A stretch of 64,000 nucleotides of DNA from contig CAWABY010000002.1 in the NCBI GenBank assembly GCA_963780395.1, forward strand, positions 19,861-83,860, in the 5' to 3' direction. Under the pieces are notes generated by a model. It was not told the origin of the DNA and did not search any database. It was given only the letters and a program-made list of their open reading frames with translations. This document shows positions 30,898 to 39,128 of this stretch, one piece after another. This DNA comes from VGBV01 sp963780395. GTDB taxonomy: Bacteria; Actinomycetota; Thermoleophilia; Solirubrobacterales; 70-9. Position 1 is the first letter of the stretch. The number at the start of each line of letters is the position of its first letter. A program made the translations under genes and the position numbers.

Positions 30898-31559
30898 GCG
30901 CCAAGAACGGCGCCGGCCCGGGGCGCTCGGACCTCATCTCCAGCTTGCGCAGGCTTTCCCGCCCCGCCCCCGGCGGCGCCGCGGCTGAGGCCGGAGTCGA
31001 GCGCTGCGAGCTCTGCGGCAACGAGCTGCCGCCGGAGCACCGTCATCTGCTGCACCTGACCGAGCGCCGCATTCTCTGCTCGTGCGCGACCTGCTGGGCG
31101 CAGCGCTCGGGAGACCCCGAGCTGCGCCCGACCGGGAGCCGGGTCGTCTGGCTCGAGGACTTCGACCTGCCCGAGGAGCTCTGGGCGAAGCTGCAGATCC
31201 CGATCGGCCTCTCCTTCTTCATGCTCTCGAGCGTCGCCGAGGCGGTGGTCGCGATGTACCCGAGCCCAGCCGGCGCGACCGAATCCGAGCTCGACCTGGT
31301 CGCCTGGCAGGAGCTCTCCGAGCTGAACCCGATCCTGACCGGGATCGAGCCCGACGCCGAGGCGCTCGTCGTCAACAGGATCAGCGAGCCCCATCAATTC
31401 GTGATCGCGCCGATCGACGAGTGCTACGGCCTGGTCGGCGCGATCAAGATGAGCTGGGAGGGCATCTCCGGCGGCCCGGCGATCGAGTCCGAGGTGCCGG
31501 CGTTCTTCGACGGTCTTCGCAGGCGCGCCGGGGCCGGCGCCGGGGTTGGGGAAGCCTGA
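30894..31559 (+). CDS. hydrogenase-cluster protein with zinc-ribbon (DUF5947-like)
   Basis: A 221-residue protein. Near the N-terminus two Cys pairs, RCELCGNELPPEHRHLL and LCSCATCWAQR, form a likely zinc or Fe-S knuckle. The rest is a mixed domain with WLEDFDLPEELWAKLQIPIG and a hydrophobic core (LSFFMLSSVAEAVVAMYPSP). It resembles the DUF5947 proteins found beside group 1h hydrogenases; that name is from memory of such clusters. Its stop and start overlap both neighbours, arguing for tight stoichiometry with the NifU-like and DUF6084-like proteins. Role unknown, perhaps assembly or electron transfer. Confidence 0.7.
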   Translation: MSAKNGAGPGRSDLISSLRRLSRPAPGGAAAEAGVERCELCGNELPPEHRHLLHLTERRILCSCATCWAQRSGDPELRPTGSRVVWLEDFDLPEELWAKLQIPIGLSFFMLSSVAEAVVAMYPSPAGATESELDLVAWQELSELNPILTGIEPDAEALVVNRISEPHQFVIAPIDECYGLVGAIKMSWEGISGGPAIESEVPAFFDGLRRRAGAGAGVGEA

Positions 31560-32317
31560 TGCCGGCGGTCCCTTCTTTCGGGGGGCCGGCGGGTCCCAGG
31601 GAGCGCCCTCCGGGCGTCGACCAAGATCTGAACGCCAACGGCAACGGGCTCGAGACCGCGCCGCCGCCAGGGCAGCCGTGGCTCGCCTTCGCGGTCGCGG
31701 GCGTGCACCCGGTCGAGCACGCCGCCGCTCCGACCCTGAGCTTCACCCTCGACGTCGACGACCGCTCGGGGCGGGAGGTGTTCGCGGTGGCGCTCACGAT
31801 CCAGCTCCAGCTTGAGCCGATCAAGCGCTCCTACGACGACGAGACCCGGGAGCGCCTGGCCGAGCTGTTCGGCGAGCCCGGCCGCTGGGCCACCACTGCG
31901 AGGCGGATGGTCTGGAGCACGGAGTCGGTCCTGGTTCAGGCATTCACCGGCTCGACCTCGGTCCAGGTGCCCGTGCTCTGCAACTACGACCTGGAGCTGG
32001 CGGCCACCAAGTACTTCAGCTCGCTTCCCGACGGCGAGGTGCCGCTGGTCTGGCACTTCAACGGCAGCGTCTACTACCAGGCGGCCGACGAGCGCCTCCA
32101 GATCGTGCAGATCCCCTGGGACACGGTCGCCGAGTACCAGATGCCGGTCGCGACCTGGCGCAAGATGATCGAGATGCACTATCCGCACCGCGGCTGGGTC
32201 GCGCTCGAGTCCGAGACGGTCGAGCGACTTGGCAGGGTCAAGGCCGCGCGCGGCAGTCACACGATCGACCAGACCGTCGCCGAGCTGCTGGACGAGGCCG
32301 AGGGGACGGACTCGTGA
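31559..32317 (+). CDS. hydrogenase-cluster protein (DUF6084-like)
   Basis: A 252-residue soluble protein, no cofactor motif. A Pro/Gly/Asn-rich N-terminal 40 residues precede a beta-rich domain (PWLAFAVAGVHPVEHAAAP, TLSFTLDVDDRSGREVFAVA) with many Trp/Tyr and a two-part architecture (VQVPVLCNYDLELAATKYF, IVQIPWDTVAEYQMPV). It resembles DUF6084 proteins of actinobacterial hydrogenase loci; function not established. The ATG shares bases with the previous stop (TGATG). Lack of signal peptide places it in the cytoplasm. Confidence 0.7.
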   Translation: MPAVPSFGGPAGPRERPPGVDQDLNANGNGLETAPPPGQPWLAFAVAGVHPVEHAAAPTLSFTLDVDDRSGREVFAVALTIQLQLEPIKRSYDDETRERLAELFGEPGRWATTARRMVWSTESVLVQAFTGSTSVQVPVLCNYDLELAATKYFSSLPDGEVPLVWHFNGSVYYQAADERLQIVQIPWDTVAEYQMPVATWRKMIEMHYPHRGWVALESETVERLGRVKAARGSHTIDQTVAELLDEAEGTDS

Positions 32318-33549
32318 GCCGCGGCGGCGTCGACGAGCTGGTCAGCTCGCTGCTCTACGAGGGCTACGCGCTCTATCCCTACACGCCGGGGGCCGCCAAG
32401 AACTCGACGCCCACCCCGTTCGGGATCGTCTATCCGCCCGGCTACGCGGAGTCGCAGCCGGCGGCGTTCTCGATGCTGCGGCTGGAATGCGTGCTGCGCG
32501 GCGGTCCCGAGGCGAAGCTGACGGGAAGCGTGCGCTTCCTGCAGGCCGCGGGCGAGCGTCACAAGGGCGTCGAGCGGCGACTCGACCCCGGCACGGCGAC
32601 GCTGGCCGAGCTCGCGCGCGACGGGGTCGGCGGGGAGTTCGAGTTCGGCGCTGAGGACGCGGAGGGGGCGCCGCCGCTGCGGGGGAGGCTGCGCATGCGC
32701 GCCGAGCTCCTGGGGCCTGAGCTCGCCCGGGTGAAGCTCTGCGTCCACAACGACTCCGAGGTCGGCCCGACCGAGGGCGAGGAGCCGACCCGAGCCGAAG
32801 CGCTTCGCCGCAGCCTGCTCTCAGTGCACCCGATGCTCGAGGTCGAGGAGGCCGCGCAGGGGGCCGGTTTCGTCAGCCCGCTGGAGCGCGACGGCGAGGC
32901 GGGCAAGGCGGTCGAGGCATCCGAGAGCGTCAACACCTTCCCGGTGCTGGTCGGCGAAGGCGAGCGCGCCGTGCTGGGGGCGACGATCATGCTCCCCGAC
33001 CACCCAGAGCTGGCGCCCGAGAGCCTCGGCAACCTCTTCGACAACACCGAGATCGAGGAGGCGCTGCTGCTGCACGTTCAGGTCCTCAGCGACGAGGAGC
33101 GCGAGGGCATCTCCGAGCAGGACCCCGCCGTGCGCGAGATGATCGAGCGCGCCGACAAGGTCAGCGACGACGAGATGCTGGGGTTGCACGGCCGCCTCAC
33201 CTACAAGGAGCCCGAGGACGAGGACGATGGCGGCGAGCGCACCAACGGCACCCAGCTGAAGCCGCCTGCGGGAATCGACGTGGTCCCGGGCGAGCACGAG
33301 CTGGAGCTCGGCGCCGCCAGGGTCAGGCTGGGCGACAAGGTGGTGCTGCGCCCCGGCACCGAGGGCGACGTCTACGACAAGATCCTCGACGGCCGTACGG
33401 CCACCGTCGAGCGCATCTACAAGGGCTACGACGAGCGCGTCTACCTGGGCGTCACGGTGGACGACGACCCCGGCCAGGACCTGCTGCGCGAGACCGGCCG
33501 CTACCTGTTCTTCTTCGCCGACGAGGTCGAGGTCGGTGCCGGCGAATGA
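32314..33549 (+). CDS. hydrogenase-cluster protein of unknown function (411 residues)
   Basis: The N-terminus (MSRGGVDELVSSLLYEGYAL) leads into YPYTPGAAKNSTPTPFGIVYPP, a stretch I associate with this locus in relatives. A long beta-rich middle has alternating acidic/hydrophobic strands and KLCVHNDSEVG, MLEVEEAAQGAGFVSPLE and TIMLPDHPELAPESLGNLFDNTEIEE. A C-terminal domain (about 325-405) resembles small barrel-like modules: ARVRLGDKVVLRPGTEGDVYDKILDGR and RVYLGVTVDDDPGQDL. There are few Cys and no membrane segment. It overlaps both neighbours by four bases. Possibly a chaperone or scaffold for the large hydrogenase complex; that is inference only. Confidence 0.65.
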   Translation: MSRGGVDELVSSLLYEGYALYPYTPGAAKNSTPTPFGIVYPPGYAESQPAAFSMLRLECVLRGGPEAKLTGSVRFLQAAGERHKGVERRLDPGTATLAELARDGVGGEFEFGAEDAEGAPPLRGRLRMRAELLGPELARVKLCVHNDSEVGPTEGEEPTRAEALRRSLLSVHPMLEVEEAAQGAGFVSPLERDGEAGKAVEASESVNTFPVLVGEGERAVLGATIMLPDHPELAPESLGNLFDNTEIEEALLLHVQVLSDEEREGISEQDPAVREMIERADKVSDDEMLGLHGRLTYKEPEDEDDGGERTNGTQLKPPAGIDVVPGEHELELGAARVRLGDKVVLRPGTEGDVYDKILDGRTATVERIYKGYDERVYLGVTVDDDPGQDLLRETGRYLFFFADEVEVGAGE

Positions 33550-34142
33550 GCGGGCTCGAGGACACCCGCGAGGAGCGCATCATGCTCGAGCAGGCGGCCC
33601 GGCGGGCCTCCGAGCAGGAGCTCGACGCGCGCATGGAAAAGCAGATCCTCGTCGCGGGGATCGGCAACGCCTGGCTGGGCGACGACGGCTTCGGCGGCGT
33701 GGTCACCAAGCGCCTCGAGCAGCGGGAGCTGCCCTCGGGCGTCCGGGTGATGGACTTCGGCTCCGGCGGTCTGGACCTGGCCTACGAGGTGATGCGCGGC
33801 TACCACGCGCTGGTCCTGATCGACGTCTCCGAGCAGGGGGGCGAGCCGGGCACGCTCTACGTGATCGAGCCCGACCCCGACGAGATCGAGACGGGGATCG
33901 AGGACGGCGAGGTGCTCAATCCCCACGGCATGGACCCGGCCACGGTGCTGCGCTTCGTCAAGGCCGTTCACGGTTGGCCGGGGAAGGTCGTGGTCGTAGC
34001 CTGCGAGCCGGCCGACGTCGAGGAGATCGCGATGGAGCTCTCGCCCCAGGTCGAGGCGGTGGTCGACAAGGCGATCGACCTGGTGCTGGCGCAGATCACC
34101 GCATTGCAGACCGACGAGGCCTACCAAGACGGGGGCAGCTGA
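33546..34142 (+). CDS. hydrogenase maturation protease (HyaD/HybD type)
   Basis: A 198-residue nickel-dependent endopeptidase. The core starts at about residue 32: ILVAGIGNAWLGDDGFGGVV has the conserved Gly-Asn and the metal-binding Asp, and later signatures are MDFGSGGLDLAYEVMRGYHALVLID (second Asp) and LNPHGMDPATVLRF (His). It should cut the large subunit after His574. The first 30 residues are a charged helix not common in the family. The start overlaps the previous stop by four bases; the stop overlaps the hypA start. Confidence 0.9.
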   Translation: MSGLEDTREERIMLEQAARRASEQELDARMEKQILVAGIGNAWLGDDGFGGVVTKRLEQRELPSGVRVMDFGSGGLDLAYEVMRGYHALVLIDVSEQGGEPGTLYVIEPDPDEIETGIEDGEVLNPHGMDPATVLRFVKAVHGWPGKVVVVACEPADVEEIAMELSPQVEAVVDKAIDLVLAQITALQTDEAYQDGGS

Positions 34143-34543
34143 TGCACGAGCTCTCGCTCTCGAGCGCGATCATCGACACCGTGGTGCGCCACGCGGAAGG
34201 GCGGCCGGTGAGCTCGGTCGAGATGAGGATCGGGCGGCTGCGCCAGGTCGTCCCCGACTCGCTCAGCTTCTACTTCGAGATCGTCTCGCGCGACACGGTC
34301 GCCGAGGGAGCCGAGCTGGACCTGGACCTGGTCGACGCGTTGATGCGCTGCCCGTCCTGCTCGCACGAGTGGGACCCGGCACCGCCCCCGGCCGAAGAGG
34401 AGGAGCAGATCATGCTGCTGCCCCAGTTCCGCTGCCCAGCGTGCGGCGAGGCTGGCGCCGAGGTGCTGCGCGGGCAGGAGTTCGAGGTCGACTCGATAGT
34501 CGTAGAGGAGCCGGCGGTCCCCGCCGCCGACGCAACCAGCTAG
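34142..34543 (+). CDS. hypA: hydrogenase nickel incorporation protein HypA
   Basis: A 133-residue HypA. The N-terminal MHELSLSSAIIDTV includes nickel-binding His2, and the zinc site is made by RCPSCSHEW and FRCPACGEAG. An insert between the two CxxC pairs (PAPPPAEEEEQIMLLPQ) is longer and more acidic than in E. coli. With HypB it delivers nickel to the large subunit. The ATG shares bases with the protease stop. Confidence 0.94.
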   Translation: MHELSLSSAIIDTVVRHAEGRPVSSVEMRIGRLRQVVPDSLSFYFEIVSRDTVAEGAELDLDLVDALMRCPSCSHEWDPAPPPAEEEEQIMLLPQFRCPACGEAGAEVLRGQEFEVDSIVVEEPAVPAADATS

Positions 34544-34557
34544 GAGAGGAGGCGGGA

Positions 34558-35238
34558 ATGCATCGCACCAAGATCAAGGTCGCCGAGGACGCACTCGACG
34601 CCAACACCACGATCGCCAACGCCAACCGCGGCGACTTCGACCGCGACGAGGTCAGCGTCGTCAACCTGATGTCCGCGCCCGGCGCCGGAAAGACGACGCT
34701 GCTGGAGGCGTCGTTGCGCGACCTGGACCGCCCCCGCGTCGGGGTGCTCGAGGGCGACGTGCAGGGGAGCATGGACGCGGACCGTCTCTCCGCGATGCAT
34801 ATCCCGGTGGTCCAGATCAACACCGACAACGGCTTCGGCGGCGAGTGCCACCTGGACGCGAACATGGTCCGTACAGCGCTCCCGGACATTCCGCTGGACG
34901 AGATCGACCTGCTGATCGTCGAGAACGTCGGCAACCTCGTTTGCCCGGCCGAGTTCAGGATCGGCGAGGACGCCAAGGCGATGGTCGCCTCGGTCACCGA
35001 GGGAGAGGACAAGCCGCTCAAGTACCCGCTGATGTTCCGCTCCTGCGAGCTGGCGGTGATCAACAAGATCGACCTGCTCCCGCACCTGGACTTCGATCTG
35101 GAGAAGTTCCTCGGCAACCTCGACGCCGTCAACCCGGGCATCGAGACGATGCTCGTCAGCGCCAAGACGGGTGAGGGGGTCGACGCCTTCCGCGACTGGC
35201 TCGTCGGGGTGGGGGAGCGGGCGCCGGCCCGAGCGTGA
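34558..35238 (+). CDS. hypB: hydrogenase nickel incorporation GTPase HypB
   Basis: A 226-residue SIMIBI-class GTPase. P-loop SAPGAGKTTLLEA, switch region GDVQGSMDADRL, metal region GFGGECHLDANMV (Cys-His for metal at the dimer interface), ENVGNLVCPAEF, and NKIDLLPHLDF for guanine recognition. It lacks the His-rich nickel-storage N-terminus and the CxxCGC motif of some homologues, so nickel storage must be elsewhere. Excellent ribosome site AGGAGAGGAGG. Its stop overlaps the SIS-protein start by four bases. Confidence 0.95.
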   Translation: MHRTKIKVAEDALDANTTIANANRGDFDRDEVSVVNLMSAPGAGKTTLLEASLRDLDRPRVGVLEGDVQGSMDADRLSAMHIPVVQINTDNGFGGECHLDANMVRTALPDIPLDEIDLLIVENVGNLVCPAEFRIGEDAKAMVASVTEGEDKPLKYPLMFRSCELAVINKIDLLPHLDFDLEKFLGNLDAVNPGIETMLVSAKTGEGVDAFRDWLVGVGERAPARA

Positions 35239-36470
35239 GCCCGGCCGCCCCGGCAGAGGTGCTGGGCGGGCGGGTCGACGAGCTGCTCGCCGCCCGGACC
35301 GAGGCGAACGAGGCCTACTTCGAGCGCCAGGCCGAGCCGCTGGCCAAGCTTTGCCACCGGATGGCCGAGCGCTTCGCCCGGGGCGGCAGGCTGGTGGCGC
35401 TGGGCCTCTCTCCCGCGGCGAGAACTGACGTCCGCCACGTGACCGTGGAGTTCGTCCATCCGGTGATCGTGGGCAAGCGGGCGCTGCCGGCGATCGGGCT
35501 TTCGCGCGAGGGGGGACCGCTCGCCGCGCAGGTGGACCTGGTCGCCGAGCCCGATGACATCGCGATCGCCTTCGGGCCCGACGAGGAGGACGGAGACCAG
35601 GTGGCGGCGGCGCTCTCGGTCGCCCGCGAGCGGGGCTGCCTGACACTGGCCTTCGCTCCGGCGGGCGCCGAGTGGGAGCTGGTGCCCGAAGCCGACGACC
35701 CTTTCGTCCGCCAGGAGCTCGCCGAGACCGCCTACCACGTCCTCTGGGAGCTGGTCCACGTCTTCTTCGACCACCGTGGGCTGCTCGAGGGCCGCGAGGC
35801 GAAGAGGACCCACGACACGGGCCACTCGAGCTTCCTCTATCCATTCCTCTCGGAGTCCGAGCGCGACCTCGAGGCGGTGACCGAGGACGTCCGTGACTCT
35901 GCGCTGCTGAAGGCGAACGAGGTGTCCGAGCTTCGCATCCAGACCCTGGGCGATGGCCGCGACCAGCTGATCGCGGCGGCCGATTCGCTGCGGAAGTGCT
36001 TCGAGGGGGGCGGCAAGGCCCTAGCCCTCGGCAACGGCGGCTCCGCCACCGACGCGATGGACTTCGTCGCGGACCTGCGCTACCCGCCCGGCGAGCGGGA
36101 TTGGATGCCGCGGCGCGCGATCGATCTGACCGAAGACACGGCGATCATCACCGCGGTCGGCAATGACATCGGCATCGAGGAGATCTTTCAGCGCCAGGTG
36201 ATCGCCTACGGCCGCCGCGGCGACGTGGTGGTCTCGTTCTCGACCAGCGGCAACTCCGCCAACATGATCGAGGCGCTGGCCGAGGCTCGCCGGCGGGAGC
36301 TGGCGACCGTGGCGATGGTCGGCTACGACGGGGGCCGCATCGCCGACGAGGCCCTCGCCGACCACGTGATCGTGACCCGCTCGCAGAACATCCCGCGCAT
36401 CCAGGAAGCCCAGGCGAGCGCCTACCACGTGCTACGCGAGCTGGTCGAGTTGGTCGGCTTCCGAGGGTGA
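35235..36470 (+). CDS. tandem SIS-domain (GmhA-like) protein in the hydrogenase operon
   Basis: A 411-residue protein of two related halves. The second half (about 205-411) is a clear phosphoheptose-isomerase-like SIS domain: ALGNGGSATDAMDFVADLRY, DIGIEEIFQRQ, VVSFSTSGNSANMIEAL and a closing AYHVLRELVEL. The first half (1-200) has the same layout and the same closing motif, AYHVLWELVHVF, but lacks the GNGGS phosphate-binding loop, having LVALGLSPAARTDVRH instead. So one half is probably catalytic or sugar-phosphate binding and the other degenerate. It lies between hypB and hypF with four-base overlaps on both sides. No heptose pathway genes are nearby; a hydrogenase-related role is inferred from position only. 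Confidence 0.8.
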   Translation: MSPAAPAEVLGGRVDELLAARTEANEAYFERQAEPLAKLCHRMAERFARGGRLVALGLSPAARTDVRHVTVEFVHPVIVGKRALPAIGLSREGGPLAAQVDLVAEPDDIAIAFGPDEEDGDQVAAALSVARERGCLTLAFAPAGAEWELVPEADDPFVRQELAETAYHVLWELVHVFFDHRGLLEGREAKRTHDTGHSSFLYPFLSESERDLEAVTEDVRDSALLKANEVSELRIQTLGDGRDQLIAAADSLRKCFEGGGKALALGNGGSATDAMDFVADLRYPPGERDWMPRRAIDLTEDTAIITAVGNDIGIEEIFQRQVIAYGRRGDVVVSFSTSGNSANMIEALAEARRRELATVAMVGYDGGRIADEALADHVIVTRSQNIPRIQEAQASAYHVLRELVELVGFRG

Positions 36471-38746
36471 GGCCCGGGCGCCGCCGGGTCAGGGCCCGGG
36501 TCGAGGGCACGGTGCAGGGGGTGGGCTTCCGTCCCTACGTGTACCAGCTGGCCTCGGAGCTCGCGCTCGGGGGTTGGGTGCTGAACGACGAGCGCGGGGT
36601 GCTGCTCGAGGTGGAAGGCCCGGCCGATGCCGTCGAGGGATTCATGGCTCGCCTGCCGCAGGAGGCGCCCCCGCTCGCCGCGGTCGAGCGCGTCAGCAGC
36701 GATGCGCTCAAGCCGACCGGGGGCCTGGGCTTCGAGATTGTCGAGAGCGAAAGAGGGGGGGAGCCCGAGGCCGCGGTCTCCCCCGATGCGGCGACCTGCG
36801 CGGAATGCCTGGCAGAGGTGTTCGACCCGGGCGACCGCCGCCACCGCTACCCGTTCACCAACTGCACCAACTGCGGGCCCCGGTTCACGATCGTCCGGGG
36901 CGTTCCCTACGACCGCCCGCTGACCACGATGGCGGCGTTCGAGATGTGCGAGCGCTGCCTGGCCGAGTACGAGGACCCCGGCGACCGCCGCTTCCACGCT
37001 CAGCCCAACGCCTGCCCGGAGTGCGGGCCGCGAGCCTGGCTGGCCTCGGCCGACGGAGCCGAGCGCCCCGCCGAGGACGCGATCGCCGCCGCCGCCGCCG
37101 AGCTGGCGGCCGGGCGCGTTCTCGCGATCAAGGGGATCGGCGGCTTCCACCTCGCCTGCCTCGCCGCTGACGAGCGCGCGGTCGCCTCGCTGCGCTCACG
37201 CAAGCACCGCGAGGACAAGCCCTTCGCCCTGATGGCTCCTGGTCCCGATGCCGCCCTGCGGCTGGCCGGCTTCAGCTCCGCCGAGCTGGAGCTGCTGGGC
37301 GGCCGCGAGCGCCCGATCGTCGTCGCGCGCCGCCGGCCCGACGCTGGGGTGGCGCCGTCGGTGGCGCCGGTCTCGCCCGACCTGGGGGTGATGCTCCCCT
37401 ACTCGCCGCTCCACCACCTGCTGCTCGACGATGTCGGCGAGCCCCTGGTGATGACCAGCGCCAACGTCTCCGAGGAGCCGATCGCCTACCGGGACGAGGA
37501 CGCCTTGGCTCGGCTCGCGGGGATCGCCGACCTCTTCCTCCTTCACGACCGCCCGATCGAGACCCGCACCGACGACTCGGTCGTGCGCTCGACCTCGGCG
37601 GCGCCCCTGCTGCTGCGACGCTCCCGCGGCTACGTCCCCGGCGCGCTCGGGCTGCCGATCGACGCGCCGCCGCTGCTCGCCTGCGGCGCCGAGCTGAAGA
37701 ACACGTTCTGTCTCGCGAAGGGGCGCCGCGCCTGGGTCGGCCACCACATCGGCGACCTGGAGAACTACGAGACCCTGAGCTCGTTCCGCGAGGGCATTAA
37801 TCACTTCGAGCGCCTGTTCGCGGTCACGCCCGAGGCGGTCGTCCACGACCTGCACCCCGAGTACCTCTCGACCAAGTACGCGCTCGAGCGCGAGGGTGTT
37901 CGCCACCTGGCGGTGCAGCACCACCACGCGCATCTCGCCGCCGCCCTCGCCGAGCACGGCGAGGGCGGCCCGGCGATTGGCGCGATCTACGACGGAACCG
38001 GCCTGGGCCCCGACGGGACGATCTGGGGAGGCGAGCTGCTGGCTGGCGGGCTCGACGGATACGAGCGCGCCGGGATGCTCTGGCCGACCCGCCTGCCCGG
38101 CGGCGCGGCCGCGATCCGCGAGCCGTGGCGGATGGCCTGCTCCTGGCTCGCCACCGCGAGCGGCACGGGTGAGCCGCCGCTGCCCGCCACCCTCTCCGGC
38201 GAGGTCGATGAGCTCCGCTGGTCCGAGGTCTGCGAGCTGCTTCGCACCGGGGTCGCCTCGCCTCCCACCACCAGCATGGGCCGCCTCTTCGACGCCATCG
38301 CCGCCCTCTGCGGGATCCGTGCCCGGGTCAACTTCGAGGGGCAGGCGGCGGTCGAGCTGGAGGCGGTCGCCGATCGCGCCGAGCGCGGTGGCCTCCCACT
38401 GGAGCTCGTCGAGGCAGAGGGACTGCTCATGGACGTCCGCGAGCTGGTCCGCGCCGTCGCCGAGCGCGCGGTCGCCGGAGAGCCCGCGGCGACTATCTCG
38501 GCCCGCTTCCACAACGCGATCGCCGAGGGCAGCGCCCGGGCGCTGCGCGCCGAGGCCGAGCGTCGCGGGCTCGACCTGGTCGTGCTCTCGGGTGGCGTCT
38601 TCCAGAACAGGCTGCTGCTGGAGCGGACCCTCGAATCACTGGGGGGATCTGGCCTTCGGGTGCTGGTGCCGCGTCTGCTGCCCCCGAACGACGGCGGCAT
38701 CTCCTACGGCCAGGCCGCCATCGCGGCGACGACCCTCGCGAGCTGA
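36467..38746 (+). CDS. hypF: carbamoyltransferase HypF
   Basis: A 759-residue HypF of normal length and domain order. Acylphosphatase domain (RVEGTVQGVGFRPYVYQLA), two zinc fingers (CAECLAEVFDPGDRRHRYPF with NCTNCGPRF, and CERCLAEYED with NACPECGPRAW), YrdC-like domain (AIKGIGGFHLACLA, SRKHREDKPFALM), and a Kae1-like C-terminal domain (AVQHHHAHLAAAL, VLSGGVFQNRLL). It moves the carbamoyl group from carbamoyl phosphate to the HypE C-terminal Cys, the source of cyanide. GTG start overlapping the SIS-gene stop. Last gene of the operon. Confidence 0.95.
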   Translation: MRPGRRRVRARVEGTVQGVGFRPYVYQLASELALGGWVLNDERGVLLEVEGPADAVEGFMARLPQEAPPLAAVERVSSDALKPTGGLGFEIVESERGGEPEAAVSPDAATCAECLAEVFDPGDRRHRYPFTNCTNCGPRFTIVRGVPYDRPLTTMAAFEMCERCLAEYEDPGDRRFHAQPNACPECGPRAWLASADGAERPAEDAIAAAAAELAAGRVLAIKGIGGFHLACLAADERAVASLRSRKHREDKPFALMAPGPDAALRLAGFSSAELELLGGRERPIVVARRRPDAGVAPSVAPVSPDLGVMLPYSPLHHLLLDDVGEPLVMTSANVSEEPIAYRDEDALARLAGIADLFLLHDRPIETRTDDSVVRSTSAAPLLLRRSRGYVPGALGLPIDAPPLLACGAELKNTFCLAKGRRAWVGHHIGDLENYETLSSFREGINHFERLFAVTPEAVVHDLHPEYLSTKYALEREGVRHLAVQHHHAHLAAALAEHGEGGPAIGAIYDGTGLGPDGTIWGGELLAGGLDGYERAGMLWPTRLPGGAAAIREPWRMACSWLATASGTGEPPLPATLSGEVDELRWSEVCELLRTGVASPPTTSMGRLFDAIAALCGIRARVNFEGQAAVELEAVADRAERGGLPLELVEAEGLLMDVRELVRAVAERAVAGEPAATISARFHNAIAEGSARALRAEAERRGLDLVVLSGGVFQNRLLLERTLESLGGSGLRVLVPRLLPPNDGGISYGQAAIAATTLAS

Positions 38747-38752
38747 GCTGTC

Positions 38753-39103
38753 CTAGACGGTGGGGCCGAAGCCGTTGGTCCAGCCGGGGCCGAGCCGCTC
38801 GCGCACGGTCAGCCGCCCGCGCCGCAACCTGCGGACGGGGTGTGGCCCCATCGCCCACGGATGCGGTCCGATCGTTCCGTAGTGCTCGCGGATCGAGGCC
38901 TTGAGCTCGCCGCGGTGCCGTTCGCAGGCGTAGCGCGTGCGCCCGTAGAGGCCGTTGCCGTGCCAGACGAGCCAGCGGCCGGGGCCTGCGTCCAGGTATG
39001 TCCCGAACAGCAGCTCCTGGAGCTGCGCCTCCAGAGCCGACCGCGTCGCCGGGTCGGGCTCGGCTTCGCAGAACTCGCACTTGAAGAGGATGCGAACGGG
39101 CAT
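38753..39103 (-). CDS. small Cys/His-containing protein downstream of the nickel permease
   Basis: A 116-residue basic protein, not recognised. The N-terminal FKCEFCEAEPDP and a later YACERHRGEL give three Cys and one His in a zinc-ribbon arrangement. Conserved-looking aromatic stretches follow (RWLVWHGNGLYGRTRY, HPWAMGPHPVRRL). The Arg-rich middle and zinc knuckle could bind nucleic acid or metal. It is the third gene of a minus-strand run behind the Fur-family regulator and nickel permease, so a nickel-linked role is possible. Convergent with hypF, seven bases apart. Confidence 0.65.
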   Translation of the reverse strand: MPVRILFKCEFCEAEPDPATRSALEAQLQELLFGTYLDAGPGRWLVWHGNGLYGRTRYACERHRGELKASIREHYGTIGPHPWAMGPHPVRRLRRGRLTVRERLGPGWTNGFGPTV

Positions 39104-39128
39104 GTGGACACTCCGCCCCGGAGCGCGC

